This document shows, in pieces, positions 51,657 to 60,917 of a DNA stretch of 64,000 nucleotides (its first letter is position 1; every line of letters begins with the position of its first letter). The notes below the pieces were generated by a model. That model saw nothing but the letters and a program-made list of their open reading frames with translations, did no database searches and was not told the origin of the DNA. The stretch is from assembly GCF_014282005.1 (NCBI RefSeq), contig NZ_JACFTD010000007.1, positions 178,832-242,831 of the forward strand, given 5' to 3'. This DNA is from Sporosarcina sp. BP05. GTDB lineage: Bacteria > Bacillota > Bacilli > Bacillales_A > Planococcaceae. The translations under genes and the position numbers were made by a program.

Positions 51657-53858
51657 TTAGCCACCTACAACACTCTCTTCTTCAGCTTCTTCTTCTATAG
51701 GTTTATGGATCTCAGATGGCGACTGCAACTTAATAACAACTGGATCTTCTAATCCGATTACAGCCCCTTTTGAAAGGCTTTGCTCAGTTACATACCCATC
51801 TCCGTTAAGCCGTAAATCAAGCCCGGATAACAGTTTATACGAAAGCACCATTTTTTTTGACCATCCAGTGAAGTCAGGCAATGCTGTGACACCTTTTGTC
51901 TGCAATAGGACGACTGACCCTTCCGCAAGTTTCGTACCGGCATACGGATATTGTATATCGATTTTTCCACCCTCACCAATGATTTCAGGGACAAAGCCGT
52001 CTTTTTGCAATTTCACGATTGCTTCAGACGAATCTTTTCCAGTATAGTCACCAATAACAGTTGGTTCAACTATATCTTCTCCACTGGGAACAATGTTCAT
52101 ATAGCGCAAACTGTTATCCATAATAGAGGTGAATAGTTTCGAAACCGGATCAGAACCGATCTCTCCCACTTTCAGTTTCGGTTGCTGTACAAGTACATAC
52201 GTTAACAACTGGGGATCTTCTGCTGGTGCCATACCGAGAAATGAATACAGATAATTCCCGTGTCCAGCTAGATAGCCTATTCCTGATGGATTTGGAATTT
52301 CAGCAGTACCCGTTTTACCGCCTACTGTATAGCCATTAAGTGCAAACTTTCTACCGGTACCATATTCAGACGTAACTGTCGAAGCAAGTAATTTCCTTAC
52401 TTCTTTTGCTGTCTTAGCAGAAATCGGACTTCCGTTCTCCTCTGGTTTCTGATCCTGTATGACTTTATCTGTATTGGGATCAGTAATTTTATCGATCACA
52501 TACGGCTTCATCATAACACCGTCATTGGCAATCGCTGTTGCCGCTTGGACCATCTGCATTAACGTAACAGTTGAACCTTGACCAAATGCAGTTGTCAATC
52601 GTTCGATTGGATATGTATCTAGAATTCTACCTGATGCTTCATTTGGCAAATCAATTCCGGTTTTTTCTCCGAATCCAAATTTCCGTAAATACTCGATATA
52701 TGTTTTATCGCCCATCCGTTCGAGTAAATAAGCCATCGATACGTTCGAAGAGCGCTGGAAGCCTTCCAAAAAAGAAATAAAGCCCCAGCCTGTAATATTG
52801 TGGTCACGAACCGTATCACCGTAAAGTGAATAGTTACCAGATTTATAGAAGTCAGTCGGAACCCACTTTTTTTCTTCAATCGCCGCAGCTACTGTGAACA
52901 TTTTAGTTGTAGAGCCCGGTTCGATTGTCGTTTCAACAGCCTGATTCAACCAGTTCTCCGTAAGCCCTTCACGGGTAGATGGATTAAATGCAGGACGCTG
53001 ACTCATTGCTAGTATTTTCCCCGTCTTCGGATCCGCTACTACAGCCAGTATTTTTTTTGGTGAATACTCACTTTCAACGCGATTCATCGCATCTTCCATG
53101 AAGTTTTGAATGGTCTTGTCGAGTGTCAACTGAATTTCATAGCCGTCTTTGGCTGGGACAATTGCTTCTTCTGCTTTCGGTAACTTGAAGCCAAAGTTAT
53201 CCGATTTGAAGTTTACTTTGCCATCAGTGCCGATTAACTCTTTATTATATGTTTTCTCCAAGCCCATTTTCCCGACAGTTGTTATATTTTTTTCACTATC
53301 TTCTTCCTTCATAGCAAAGCCGACTAAATACGACGCAAAAACTCCATTCGGATAATATCTTGTTTGGTCTTCAATGAAAAGGAGTCCAGGCAGTTCCTGC
53401 TTTTTAATCGCCAAAACAGTTTCGTGACTAATATCACGGCCAGCCTTTCCGAATTCAACTTGATATGTATCTGCTTTCACATTCGTCAGGCGAGATACAA
53501 TTGCATCTTTTTCAAGGGGAATATAGTTAGCAAGCACTTCAGCCGTTTTATTAATATCAGTGATATGCAATGGTTTTTTAGAATCTTTGCTTGCTTTTTC
53601 ACTCAATACGGCAATGAGTCGGTAACTCAACGTATCGGAGGCAATAAGCTCTCCGTTTCGATCAACAATCGTTCCCCGATCCGCTTTCAATTCCGATTCT
53701 CTCGCGTATTTCGACTCAGCAAGCGTCGCCATCACTTTTCCTTCCGCTTGTCCCGTTGCTTGAATGAATACTATTCTTCCAAACAAAAGGAAAAAGAGCC
53801 CTCCGTATACCAAAAACATCAGAAAGGCTCCCCATTGGAATCGAAACTTTTTTTTCAT
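51657..53858 (-). CDS. pbpB: Division penicillin-binding protein 2B
   Basis: 733 residues from ATG 53858, overlapping the ftsL stop (ATGA). Septal transpeptidase. Transmembrane helix about 10-33, then ADRGTIVDRNGELIASDT, transpeptidase motifs STTK (Ser316-Lys319), SSN (370-372) and KTG (515-517), and two C-terminal PASTA repeats (about 605-715). Ends with a Glu-rich tail. Order pbpB-spoVD is as in B. subtilis. Confidence 0.95.
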   Translation of the reverse strand: MKKKFRFQWGAFLMFLVYGGLFFLLFGRIVFIQATGQAEGKVMATLAESKYARESELKADRGTIVDRNGELIASDTLSYRLIAVLSEKASKDSKKPLHITDINKTAEVLANYIPLEKDAIVSRLTNVKADTYQVEFGKAGRDISHETVLAIKKQELPGLLFIEDQTRYYPNGVFASYLVGFAMKEEDSEKNITTVGKMGLEKTYNKELIGTDGKVNFKSDNFGFKLPKAEEAIVPAKDGYEIQLTLDKTIQNFMEDAMNRVESEYSPKKILAVVADPKTGKILAMSQRPAFNPSTREGLTENWLNQAVETTIEPGSTTKMFTVAAAIEEKKWVPTDFYKSGNYSLYGDTVRDHNITGWGFISFLEGFQRSSNVSMAYLLERMGDKTYIEYLRKFGFGEKTGIDLPNEASGRILDTYPIERLTTAFGQGSTVTLMQMVQAATAIANDGVMMKPYVIDKITDPNTDKVIQDQKPEENGSPISAKTAKEVRKLLASTVTSEYGTGRKFALNGYTVGGKTGTAEIPNPSGIGYLAGHGNYLYSFLGMAPAEDPQLLTYVLVQQPKLKVGEIGSDPVSKLFTSIMDNSLRYMNIVPSGEDIVEPTVIGDYTGKDSSEAIVKLQKDGFVPEIIGEGGKIDIQYPYAGTKLAEGSVVLLQTKGVTALPDFTGWSKKMVLSYKLLSGLDLRLNGDGYVTEQSLSKGAVIGLEDPVVIKLQSPSEIHKPIEEEAEEESVVGG

Positions 53859-54226
53859 TGTCCAGACACAACCTTTACGTTGTTCTCGTTTGGATTCAAG
53901 CCAAGTTCCTTCGCTTTCTTCCATATCCGATCATATGTAGATTTTTCTTTCACTAGGATGGACAATTCCATATTTTGTTTTGTTGTTTCTGAAACATCCT
54001 TTCCAAGCAATTGCACTTCCCTGTTTGTATCATTAATTTGGGCCTGTGTATGTAGAATCATTGTTGAGAATAGGACAAGAATTGTTGCAAACAGCACGAA
54101 CAGGAATTTCTCCCCGACAGAAAAGACTTTCCGAGAAGGTCGTACTTGAGGCTGTTTTCTTGGAACTACTGGCGTTTCAAGTTCACGAATATATGACGTT
54201 TGGAATTCTCTCTGTTCTAATGCCAT
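53855..54226 (-). CDS. ftsL: Cell division protein FtsL
   Basis: 123 residues. Bitopic protein: cytoplasmic basic N-terminus, transmembrane helix about 43-63 (KFLFVLFATILVLFSTMIL), and an extracytoplasmic leucine-zipper-like coiled coil (INDTNREVQLLGKDVSETTK). Partner of DivIC and DivIB. ATG after GGGGAAATTTGTGA, 16 bp from the rsmH stop. Confidence 0.94.
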   Translation of the reverse strand: MALEQREFQTSYIRELETPVVPRKQPQVRPSRKVFSVGEKFLFVLFATILVLFSTMILHTQAQINDTNREVQLLGKDVSETTKQNMELSILVKEKSTYDRIWKKAKELGLNPNENNVKVVSGQ

Positions 54227-54242
54227 TCACAAATTTCCCCTT

Positions 54243-55175
54243 TCATTTCTTTTCTACAATTCTGAGCTTAGCGGATCTTGCCCGCTTATTCTCTTCTATC
54301 TCTTTTTCGCTTGGTATTATCGGTTTTCTTGTTACTAATTTCAGTATTGGTTCCATGCCTTCCGGTATTACAGGTAAATTCGGTGGAAGATCCGGTAAAG
54401 AAGAAGCTTCTTTGAAAATCGTTTTACACAATCTGTCTTCTAATGAATGGAACGTGATGACGCTAATACGTCCTCCAGGGTTAAGTACTGTAATCGCATC
54501 CGTTAAAGAATCCTCAGCCGCGCCAAGTTCATCGTTCACAGCGATACGGATTGCTTGGAACACCCTTTTCGCGGGATGTCCGCCCGTCCGTCTTGTTGCC
54601 GCTGGGATGCTAAGCTTGATCAGTTCAGCAAGTTCGGCAGTGGTTTGGATTGGGGATTGCTGTCTTGCTTCTTCTACTTTACGTGCAACTCTTTTCGAGA
54701 ATTTTTCTTCACCATAACGGAAAAAGATGCGGACCAAGTCTTCATACGACCAATCATTAACAACATCATACGCAGTTAATAGCGCATCCGTATCCATACG
54801 CATATCAAGTGGCGCGTCCAAATTATAACTGAATCCACGTTCGGCTGTGTCTAGCTGAGGTGATGAAACACCTAAGTCATAAAGAATGCCATCCACCGTT
54901 GAAATCCCTATTTTCGCCAATTCAGATTTCAAGTTTCTGAAATTCGAATGGACAAACGTTATTTGAGGAAGATAATCCTTTAATCTTTCTTTCGCCACTT
55001 CAATTGCCGTAATGTCTTGATCGAAGCAGATAAGTCTGCCTTCAGGTGATAATTTCTTAGCTATTTCTACGCTGTGACCGGCTCCACCTAAAGTGCAGTC
55101 AACATATATGCCATCATTTTTTATATTTAAGCCTTCGACGGCTTCATAAAGTAAAACAGTTGTATGGTTAAAAAT
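54243..55175 (-). CDS. rsmH: 16S rRNA m4C1402 methyltransferase RsmH, with ATT as the only full-length start
   Basis: 310 residues if read from ATT at 55175. The expected N-terminus is present and in frame: [34 protein letters not shown] (SAM site) and [18 protein letters not shown]. But the codon where Met belongs is ATT, an in-frame TGA stands six codons upstream, and no ATG, GTG or TTG occurs until GTG at 54998, which would delete the SAM-binding motif. A weak AAGTGGG stands about 10 bp ahead. RsmH homologues are about 311 residues, so ATT is the likely initiator unless there is a sequence error. Downstream motifs [31 protein letters not shown] and [10 protein letters not shown] are normal. 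Confidence 0.88.
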   Translation of the reverse strand: MFNHTTVLLYEAVEGLNIKNDGIYVDCTLGGAGHSVEIAKKLSPEGRLICFDQDITAIEVAKERLKDYLPQITFVHSNFRNLKSELAKIGISTVDGILYDLGVSSPQLDTAERGFSYNLDAPLDMRMDTDALLTAYDVVNDWSYEDLVRIFFRYGEEKFSKRVARKVEEARQQSPIQTTAELAELIKLSIPAATRRTGGHPAKRVFQAIRIAVNDELGAAEDSLTDAITVLNPGGRISVITFHSLEDRLCKTIFKEASSLPDLPPNLPVIPEGMEPILKLVTRKPIIPSEKEIEENKRARSAKLRIVEKK

Positions 55176-55207
55176 TGGAACCGCCCACTTTCACAAATTC
55201 ATTTTAG

Positions 55208-55639
55208 TTAAAAATCAAAGTCAATAATATTTTCTGCGATTTCATTGAACGATTGTTCAGATTCATCATAATAGGCATCCCACAATGCTTTAGACCAGAT
55301 TTCAATACGGCCTGAAACTCCAATTACGACACACTCTTTTTCAACCTTTGCATATTGGAGCAATGATGCCGGAATATTAATGCGACCTTGCTTGTCCAGT
55401 TCAACTTCCGTTGCTCCAGAGAAGAAAAACCTTGCAAATGCACGAGCATCTTTTTTCGTCACGGGTAAAGCCTTAAGCTTTTCCTCGAGACGTTTCCATT
55501 CATCCATCGGATAACCGAAGAGACAGTTGTCCAGGCCGCGAGTCAATACAAAGCCATCACCTAAATGTTCCCGAAATTTCGAAGGAACAATCAAGCGACC
55601 TTTTATATCGACAGTATGCTGATATTCGCCCATGAACAT
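55208..55639 (-). CDS. mraZ: Transcriptional regulator MraZ
   Basis: 143 residues from ATG 55639 ([20 protein letters not shown]), behind GGGGTGAAGAG; the longer frame covers its own operator. Two AbrB-like repeats: [11 protein letters not shown] and [15 protein letters not shown]. MraZ rings bind short GTGGN repeats upstream of their own gene and repress the dcw cluster. Such repeats are present here. Confidence 0.97.
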   Translation of the reverse strand: MFMGEYQHTVDIKGRLIVPSKFREHLGDGFVLTRGLDNCLFGYPMDEWKRLEEKLKALPVTKKDARAFARFFFSGATEVELDKQGRINIPASLLQYAKVEKECVVIGVSGRIEIWSKALWDAYYDESEQSFNEIAENIIDFDF

Positions 55640-55669
55640 ACTCTTCACCCCACTATATGAAATTAATGT

Positions 55670-55694
55670 ACCACATCCCCCCACTTTCCTCCAC
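55670..55694 (-). promoter_or_regulatory. MraZ operator: three GTGGN boxes with 10-bp period
   Basis: On the minus strand GTGGA-GGAAA-GTGGG-GGGAT-GTGGT: three boxes separated by exactly five bases, the known spacing for MraZ. A further GTGGG lies 21 bp closer to the gene. Confidence 0.8.
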
Positions 55695-55707
55695 CAGTTT
55701 CTTAACA

Positions 55708-55738
55708 TTTATGCTATTTTCATGTGAAAATGTGTCAA
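55708..55738 (-). promoter_or_regulatory. Promoter of the mraZ/dcw cluster
   Basis: A perfect -35 TTGACA (55733-55738) with a weaker CATAAA at 19 bp (55708-55713), just upstream of the MraZ boxes. Confidence 0.5.
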
Positions 55739-55771
55739 TAGTACTTGTTTCAGTGAGATTTTTCTGAATTT

Positions 55772-55821
55772 AAAGAAAGACACCCCCGCAGCACAAACTG
55801 TGCTTGCAAAAGTGTCTTTCT
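55772..55821 (-). terminator. Intrinsic terminator after bshC
   Basis: AGAAAGACAC and GTGTCTTTCT arms with an inner GCACAG/TGTGC pairing, then TTT on the minus strand. Confidence 0.82.
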
Positions 55822-55831
55822 AGTTCACCAC

Positions 55832-57448
55832 TTATAAATAGATGATTTTGTGGGTCCCGTCCATTTCAAATGGTAATCCTAGAAGATCCTGGATAAGGGT
55901 TGGTCCATAACTATTCAAATAGGTGTACGGCGTGTAAAGTCGTTCTTGCAACACGCCCTCAGGCAACAATTCCCCTTCCAGTATGCCGAATGTGCGAAGT
56001 TCCGCGTCATGCTTCAACAATACTGCTTCTTCTGCTTTACCTTTAAGATAATCCAACTGTTTTGTGTGGAAACGAAGATTTTTTTCGAGCAACTCTTGCA
56101 TCATAGGTCCTTGCTGCTCTGCAAATTCAGCAATTTTTTCATACTGCTGGCCCAATATCTTTTCCGTTTCATCCACAACCAAATCGAAACGTTCATCCTG
56201 TAACCCGGTCACGAATTGCTCCCGCGCAGTGACTACTGCTCCCGACATGACGTCATCCATCGTAAAGTTTTTCCCGTCTAACGCATGCTTCACTTGTGGT
56301 GTTACCAATGTCATTGACATCCTTGGTACAATAATTGGCATTTTCATATCTAGATGATGGAACGCCTCTTTCAAGACTGCCCAATAAGCAATTTCTCCGG
56401 GTCCTCCAACGAATGCAAGTACCGGGAAGACCATGTCCTGCATCAGCGGTCTTGTCGCGACATTATTGCTCAATAGCCAAGGTTCTTCGTTAGCGATTCT
56501 CAGTATCTCGGCTTTTGAAAACCGGAGACCTGAACTGTCATTGACGAAAAAACCATCTTTTCTTGAAAGCAGAACTCTACCCGTGTCATGAATGTAGAAG
56601 AGATTTGCTGCATCCATTTCAGCATCAATCGGAGAACCAAACCCTTTTTCTGCAAACAGTTCTTCCTTGTTTGAAATTGCTTCAGCAAGGTGCTCAGATT
56701 CTTCAATTAACTGAACAAAATAGGGTTTTTCGAGCTCCCGTAACTGTATGAATGCTGAATCGATGAATAATAGACCTTCTTCTTTGAATAGACCGTTCAT
56801 GAGCCTAACGAAAAACTGTGTAAACGAGCTTTCCTGCTCCACAGCACCAAGGACTTCATCCAACAAGTCTTTTGTATATGCCGTTTCACCATACTTGCCA
56901 AAAACTTCTTTCACTAACGATGCCATCACTTGTTTGTCATACTCCGCATCGGATGCCATCAGCTTCAGTACGAAATTTCCACGGTATTGATGTTTCGCCC
57001 CGCGGCCTTCCATTTCCGTATAGACATGATTAATTTCATTCAAATCATGATCCTCACCTGCAACCCAAAACACAGGGACAACAGGTACACCTAGTTTCTC
57101 CCTCTGTCTTTTCGCAAGCAGGATAACAGATATCGCTTTGTGAACAGAGTATAGGGGTCCCGTTAAAATGCCCGCTTGCTGCCCTCCAACTACGGCAACT
57201 GCATTTTCAGCAAGTTCTTCAATATGCCTAGTAGCATTCGCTGATATTCCAAATGGCTCCATGAATGAACGGATTGTTTCTGCAAGCTGACGCCTTTCAA
57301 ACGTACGACCTGCAAGTTCCTTTAGCCTATCGGGATAAGAGCTTTCTTCATTTTCATAATCAAAAAAAGTATGTAGAAATTCTTTATCGTTATTATACGA
57401 TTGCATCACTTTATTTTTTTCTTGTAATACTAATGATTCTAATTCCAT
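55832..57448 (-). CDS. bshC: Bacillithiol biosynthesis cysteine-adding enzyme BshC
   Basis: 538 residues. Last step of bacillithiol synthesis, adding Cys to GlcN-malate. A cytidylyltransferase-like core shows VVGGQQAGILTGPLYSVHK, VPVFWVAGEDHDLNEINHVY and RPLMQDMVFPVLAFVGGPGE; a C-terminal coiled coil (about 385-470, QYEKIAEFAEQQGPMMQELL) follows. ATG after AAGGGGCATGAATA. It lies just upstream of mraZ, as yllA does in B. subtilis. Confidence 0.96.
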   Translation of the reverse strand: MELESLVLQEKNKVMQSYNNDKEFLHTFFDYENEESSYPDRLKELAGRTFERRQLAETIRSFMEPFGISANATRHIEELAENAVAVVGGQQAGILTGPLYSVHKAISVILLAKRQREKLGVPVVPVFWVAGEDHDLNEINHVYTEMEGRGAKHQYRGNFVLKLMASDAEYDKQVMASLVKEVFGKYGETAYTKDLLDEVLGAVEQESSFTQFFVRLMNGLFKEEGLLFIDSAFIQLRELEKPYFVQLIEESEHLAEAISNKEELFAEKGFGSPIDAEMDAANLFYIHDTGRVLLSRKDGFFVNDSSGLRFSKAEILRIANEEPWLLSNNVATRPLMQDMVFPVLAFVGGPGEIAYWAVLKEAFHHLDMKMPIIVPRMSMTLVTPQVKHALDGKNFTMDDVMSGAVVTAREQFVTGLQDERFDLVVDETEKILGQQYEKIAEFAEQQGPMMQELLEKNLRFHTKQLDYLKGKAEEAVLLKHDAELRTFGILEGELLPEGVLQERLYTPYTYLNSYGPTLIQDLLGLPFEMDGTHKIIYL

Positions 57449-57543
57449 TATTCATGCCCCTTTGTAACTATCGGTATGAACAGAGTATAACATTTCAAGC
57501 TACAGGATTGAAAAATATACGCCTACACAATAAACACGGATAC

Positions 57544-57933
57544 CTATGTTACATACTCTACGATTTTCATTACCAGCCCAGTGATTAGAAGAATGATATA
57601 GGCGGCCAATAAAACAAGAAAGTAAAATCGCCATGTTTTCCGCAGGAGCCGGGCAATTTGGAATTCCTTCACTTTGTTGCGTTCAATGAAGGCGTAGACA
57701 ATAGCAATGATGATTGCAATCCCTATTATGTAAATCCATATTTCTTGTCCGAATACTACCTGTGATACGACATAGACCGCTAGAAATAGCAACGGAGTCG
57801 TGATGTCCGCTGCAAGCCCGAGGATAGATGCCGGAGCTTTGCCCATCTTTCGCATAACAACCATGAAGGCAATCGTAACAAAGAACGGAAACAAAATGAT
57901 TATTCCTAGAAATGTAGCAATCACTTCATTCAT
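57544..57933 (-). CDS. DUF3397 family membrane protein
   Basis: 129 residues from ATG 57933, sharing one base with the panE stop (TGATG). Four hydrophobic segments (about 5-25, 35-57, 62-80, 100-122) joined by short basic loops (RKMGKA, ERNKVKEFQ). The family is found in Bacillales near panE and bshC; its function is unknown. Translationally coupled to panE. Confidence 0.82.
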   Translation of the reverse strand: MNEVIATFLGIIILFPFFVTIAFMVVMRKMGKAPASILGLAADITTPLLFLAVYVVSQVVFGQEIWIYIIGIAIIIAIVYAFIERNKVKEFQIARLLRKTWRFYFLVLLAAYIILLITGLVMKIVEYVT

Positions 57934-58832
57934 CACTTTGCCCCTTTCCACTCAACGGCAAACAACATCTGTTCATATGTTGCAAGAATCGCCAATGACT
58001 TGTTACGTCCATTCGCTTTGCGGATAACGGCAGTGACAATTGTCTCGATTTCCATCGGCCGCCCAGCTAAACGATCCACTAGCATCGACGAGTGGTTGCA
58101 AGCAGTTTTTCTACAGACATTCGCTACGTCTTCGTATGAAAGAATCATCCGCATTTCTGGGAACGCACCTAGTAGCTCTTCATACAAAGCTTTGAAAAGG
58201 GTTAGGCAATAATCATTTATCAGCAATTCCCCATTTTCCACCTTAAGAATGGCTGTTAATGGATTAATCATGCAATTAATCAATACTTTGCGTAGCAGGA
58301 TCTGTTCCGCATCTGAATGACGTTTAACTGGAAAGATGTCCGAATGTGCCCGTCCAACCAAATCGAATAGTCTGTCGTCACCACGGGCGGTTGCGATTGT
58401 TACCAACCCAACCCCATTATGCGAAACAGTACGGTCATCTACCCGACGCGCACCATGCTCGACAGTCGCAAATGCAACATGCGGAAATTCACAGTTTTTC
58501 ACCAGTTCCAAATGTCCAATGCCATTCTGAACAAACAGAACAGGATTGACTATATGTGTCTCCTGCATTTCTGAAAGGAGGTCACGGAGACCTGCATATT
58601 TGACCGCAACAACCCAAAGCGCTGCACCCGATAGATTTCGGATATCCGTCGTCGCATGCACACGCAATACGTCAGTCGTTTTGTCTTGATTAATACGTTG
58701 AATTCCTTTCGCTCGAATTAGTTCAGCTTGTTCTTCTCTCTTTACGTAGAACGTTACGTCCATTCCAGCTTCCGACAAGAACGACCCCATCAGGAGGCCA
58801 ATTGAACCTGCACCAGCAATGATTACCTCCAC
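57933..58832 (-). CDS. panE: 2-dehydropantoate 2-reductase (ketopantoate reductase)
   Basis: 299 residues from GTG 58832 behind AAAGGAGGG at 6 bp; the open frame extends much further only because it runs through the repeat array. Makes pantoate for CoA using NADPH. GAGSIGLLMG at the N-terminus, and the catalytic Lys in LRKVLINCMINPLTAILKV. B. subtilis ylbQ lies in the same position. Together with coaBC the window holds two CoA-pathway genes. Confidence 0.92.
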   Translation of the reverse strand: MEVIIAGAGSIGLLMGSFLSEAGMDVTFYVKREEQAELIRAKGIQRINQDKTTDVLRVHATTDIRNLSGAALWVVAVKYAGLRDLLSEMQETHIVNPVLFVQNGIGHLELVKNCEFPHVAFATVEHGARRVDDRTVSHNGVGLVTIATARGDDRLFDLVGRAHSDIFPVKRHSDAEQILLRKVLINCMINPLTAILKVENGELLINDYCLTLFKALYEELLGAFPEMRMILSYEDVANVCRKTACNHSSMLVDRLAGRPMEIETIVTAVIRKANGRNKSLAILATYEQMLFAVEWKGAK

Positions 58833-58851
58833 ATATTTCCCTCCTTTCTGA

Positions 58852-59240
58852 GAAAAGCGTAAGGCGCCGTCTAGACGCGACAGGCATAAGTCGATCCAGC
58901 GACGTGGCGCTCTTTGCCACATAGCTGGATTGCTTATGACCCGAGCGGCTGGCGCCTGAAGTCTAGACACTGTGAAAAGCGTAAGGCGCCTAAAAGGAAC
59001 GCAGCTTAAGTGCGCCACTTCCTGTGGCAACAGCTGCATGACCTACATCCTGTAGGCCCCCTACAGGCATAAGTGAAAAGGAAGGTAGTCTAAGTACGCG
59101 ACGTCCTGTCGCATCAAGGAGGCATGTAGTTCAATCCCTCCCCAATGCATACCTACTTCCTGTAGGCACGAGGAGGCGCACTTCAGCCACCACAGCAAAA
59201 CGACTTATGACCCAAGGAGGTGGCGCCTGAAGCTAGACAC
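58852..59240. repeat. Compound family A repeat array, copy A5 (about 390 bp)
   Basis: The 496-bp gap between panE and the carboxyltransferase is almost all repeat. An outer unit (GAAAAGCGTAAGGCGCC, TCTAGACGCGACAGGCATAAG ... GCTTATGACC, TGGCGCCTGAAGTCTAGACA) with an inner GATCCAGC/GCTGGAT stem is followed by a second head (58975) and two inserted modules (GACGTCCTGTCGC; CCTACATCCTGTAGG), and a second tail near 59225. Only the terminator at 59281 is additional. Confidence 0.85.
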
Positions 59241-59280
59241 TGTTCCGTTTCAAAAAATTATACTTGTTTTTCTTTAATTG

Positions 59281-59315
59281 AAAAGGTCCACCTGAATGCC
59301 AGTGGACCCTTTTTT
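59281..59315 (-). terminator. Intrinsic terminator after the carboxyltransferase gene
   Basis: AAAAGGGTCCACTGG and CAGGTGGACCTTTT arms with T-tract, 14 bp after the stop. Confidence 0.9.
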
Positions 59316-59328
59316 GTTCTTTGTTTGA

Positions 59329-60879
59329 TTATACAGGATATACTGGATGTTTTCTTGGTGGTTGCGGAACATCTTTTGTACTGTAGAATCGGTATCTATC
59401 TGCAAGCACGCTTCTTAAGCTTGACGGCGCTACAATTTCATCAATAATCAGTTCAGATGCCATCTTATAAATATCGATTTCTTCTTTGTATTCCTTATGT
59501 TTCTCCTGAACGAATGCAATCCGCTCTTTCGGATCCTCTATTGCTTCGATTTTATTCGAATAGACCGCATTTACTGCCGCTTCAGGTCCCATAACTGCAA
59601 TTTGAGCAGTAGGTAACGCGATACAGACATCTGGTTCAAACGCCGGACCTGCCATTGCGTACAGACCCGCTCCATAAGCTTTACGGACAATCACTGAGAT
59701 TTTTGGCACAGTTGCCGAACTCATCGCCATAATCAATTTCGCACCGTGGCGGATAATTCCAGCACGCTCCACTTTCGTTCCAATCATAAAGCCTGGAACG
59801 TCGGCGAGGAACAGCAGCGGAATGGAAAATGCATCACAAAGAGTAATGAATTTTGTTGCTTTGTCTGCAGAATCCACAAACAAGACTCCACCTTTTACTT
59901 TTGGCTGATTGGCAATGATACCGACCGGTTGTCCTTCGATTCTAGCCAAACCAGTAATAATTTCGCCAGCAAACAATTTCTTAACGTCAAAGTAACTGCC
60001 TTCATCAATCAATGCATCAATCGCTTCGTACATATCAAATGGCGCGTTTTGGTTTTCCGGAATGATTGCTTCAAGCGTCCGACCAACTTTCGCCTCCACC
60101 GTTTCTTTTAAAGCTGGTTTTTCTGTAAAGTTTGCTGGGAAAAATGCTAGATAACGACGGGCTTCCGCAATTGCTTCCTCTTCATTCGCCGCAAGCACGT
60201 CGCCGCAACCACTCACTGAACAATGCATGCGGGCGCCGCCCATTTCTTCCAGTGTTACTTTTTCACCGATTACTTTTTCGGCCATACGCGGTGAACCTAA
60301 ATACATCGACGCATTGCCCTCTACCATAATTACGATATCGCAAAATGCGGGTATGTACGCGCCACCTGCAGCGGAAGGACCGAAAAGAACACAAATTTGA
60401 GGGATGAAACCCGATAATCTCACTTGGTTGTGGAATATCTTCCCTGCACCGCGACGGTTAGGGAACATATCAAGCTGATCTGTAATACGAGCTCCCGCTG
60501 AATCGACAAGATAGAGCATTGGTACACGGTTCTTCTCAGCAATTTCCTGGATACGAATAATTTTCTCAACCGTACGGGCTCCCCAAGACCCTGCCTTCAC
60601 CGTTGAATCATTCGCCATAACGCAAACTGTCTGGCCGTTTACTTTCCCCATCGCCGTAACGACACCATCTGCTGGTAAATCCCCTGCTTCACAATTGGCA
60701 AATCTACCGTCTTCTGTATATTCGCCTTCATCGAAGAGAAGTTCCAATCGATCACGGACGAAAAGTTTGTTCTGCTCTTTCAACTTTTCATGGTATTTCG
60801 GATGTCCTCCTGCAAAAACCTCCTGCAGTTTCGCTTCCAGTTTTTCATTGTAAGCCGTCTGTTCTGTTGCTTTAGTCAT
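59329..60879 (-). CDS. Acyl-CoA carboxylase carboxyltransferase (beta) subunit
   Basis: 516 residues from ATG 60879 (MTKATEQTAYNEKLEAK) after AAAGGGG. Two crotonase-fold halves; the N half has GASGKI-like oxyanion segment SAAGGAYIPAFCDIVIMVEG, the C half MAGPAFEPDVCIALP and PEAAVNAVY. It transfers CO2 from biotin to an acyl-CoA. Resembles B. subtilis YngE (methylcrotonyl-CoA type) and propionyl-CoA carboxylases; the substrate cannot be fixed from sequence. With the carrier and biotin carboxylase upstream it completes the enzyme. Confidence 0.93.
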   Translation of the reverse strand: MTKATEQTAYNEKLEAKLQEVFAGGHPKYHEKLKEQNKLFVRDRLELLFDEGEYTEDGRFANCEAGDLPADGVVTAMGKVNGQTVCVMANDSTVKAGSWGARTVEKIIRIQEIAEKNRVPMLYLVDSAGARITDQLDMFPNRRGAGKIFHNQVRLSGFIPQICVLFGPSAAGGAYIPAFCDIVIMVEGNASMYLGSPRMAEKVIGEKVTLEEMGGARMHCSVSGCGDVLAANEEEAIAEARRYLAFFPANFTEKPALKETVEAKVGRTLEAIIPENQNAPFDMYEAIDALIDEGSYFDVKKLFAGEIITGLARIEGQPVGIIANQPKVKGGVLFVDSADKATKFITLCDAFSIPLLFLADVPGFMIGTKVERAGIIRHGAKLIMAMSSATVPKISVIVRKAYGAGLYAMAGPAFEPDVCIALPTAQIAVMGPEAAVNAVYSNKIEAIEDPKERIAFVQEKHKEYKEEIDIYKMASELIIDEIVAPSSLRSVLADRYRFYSTKDVPQPPRKHPVYPV

Positions 60880-60917
60880 TTTAAAAACCCCTTTCGTCAA
60901 CCATTTCTACGCATTTC

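Noticed and set aside
53364..54149. 261-codon plus-strand open frame opposite pbpB and ftsL
   Set aside because: It is antisense to two unmistakable genes, has low-complexity Phe/Ser/Arg-rich content and no binding site.
54999..55175. Reading rsmH as an N-terminally truncated gene starting at GTG 54998
   Set aside because: The upstream in-frame sequence is fully conserved RsmH including the SAM motif, so truncation is unlikely; the start codon is what is odd.
58833..59039. N-terminal extension of panE
   Set aside because: It translates the repeat array; GTG 58832 has the right binding site and gives the family length.
58852..59240. CRISPR array
   Set aside because: Repeats are unequal, nested and palindromic, without regular spacers or cas genes.
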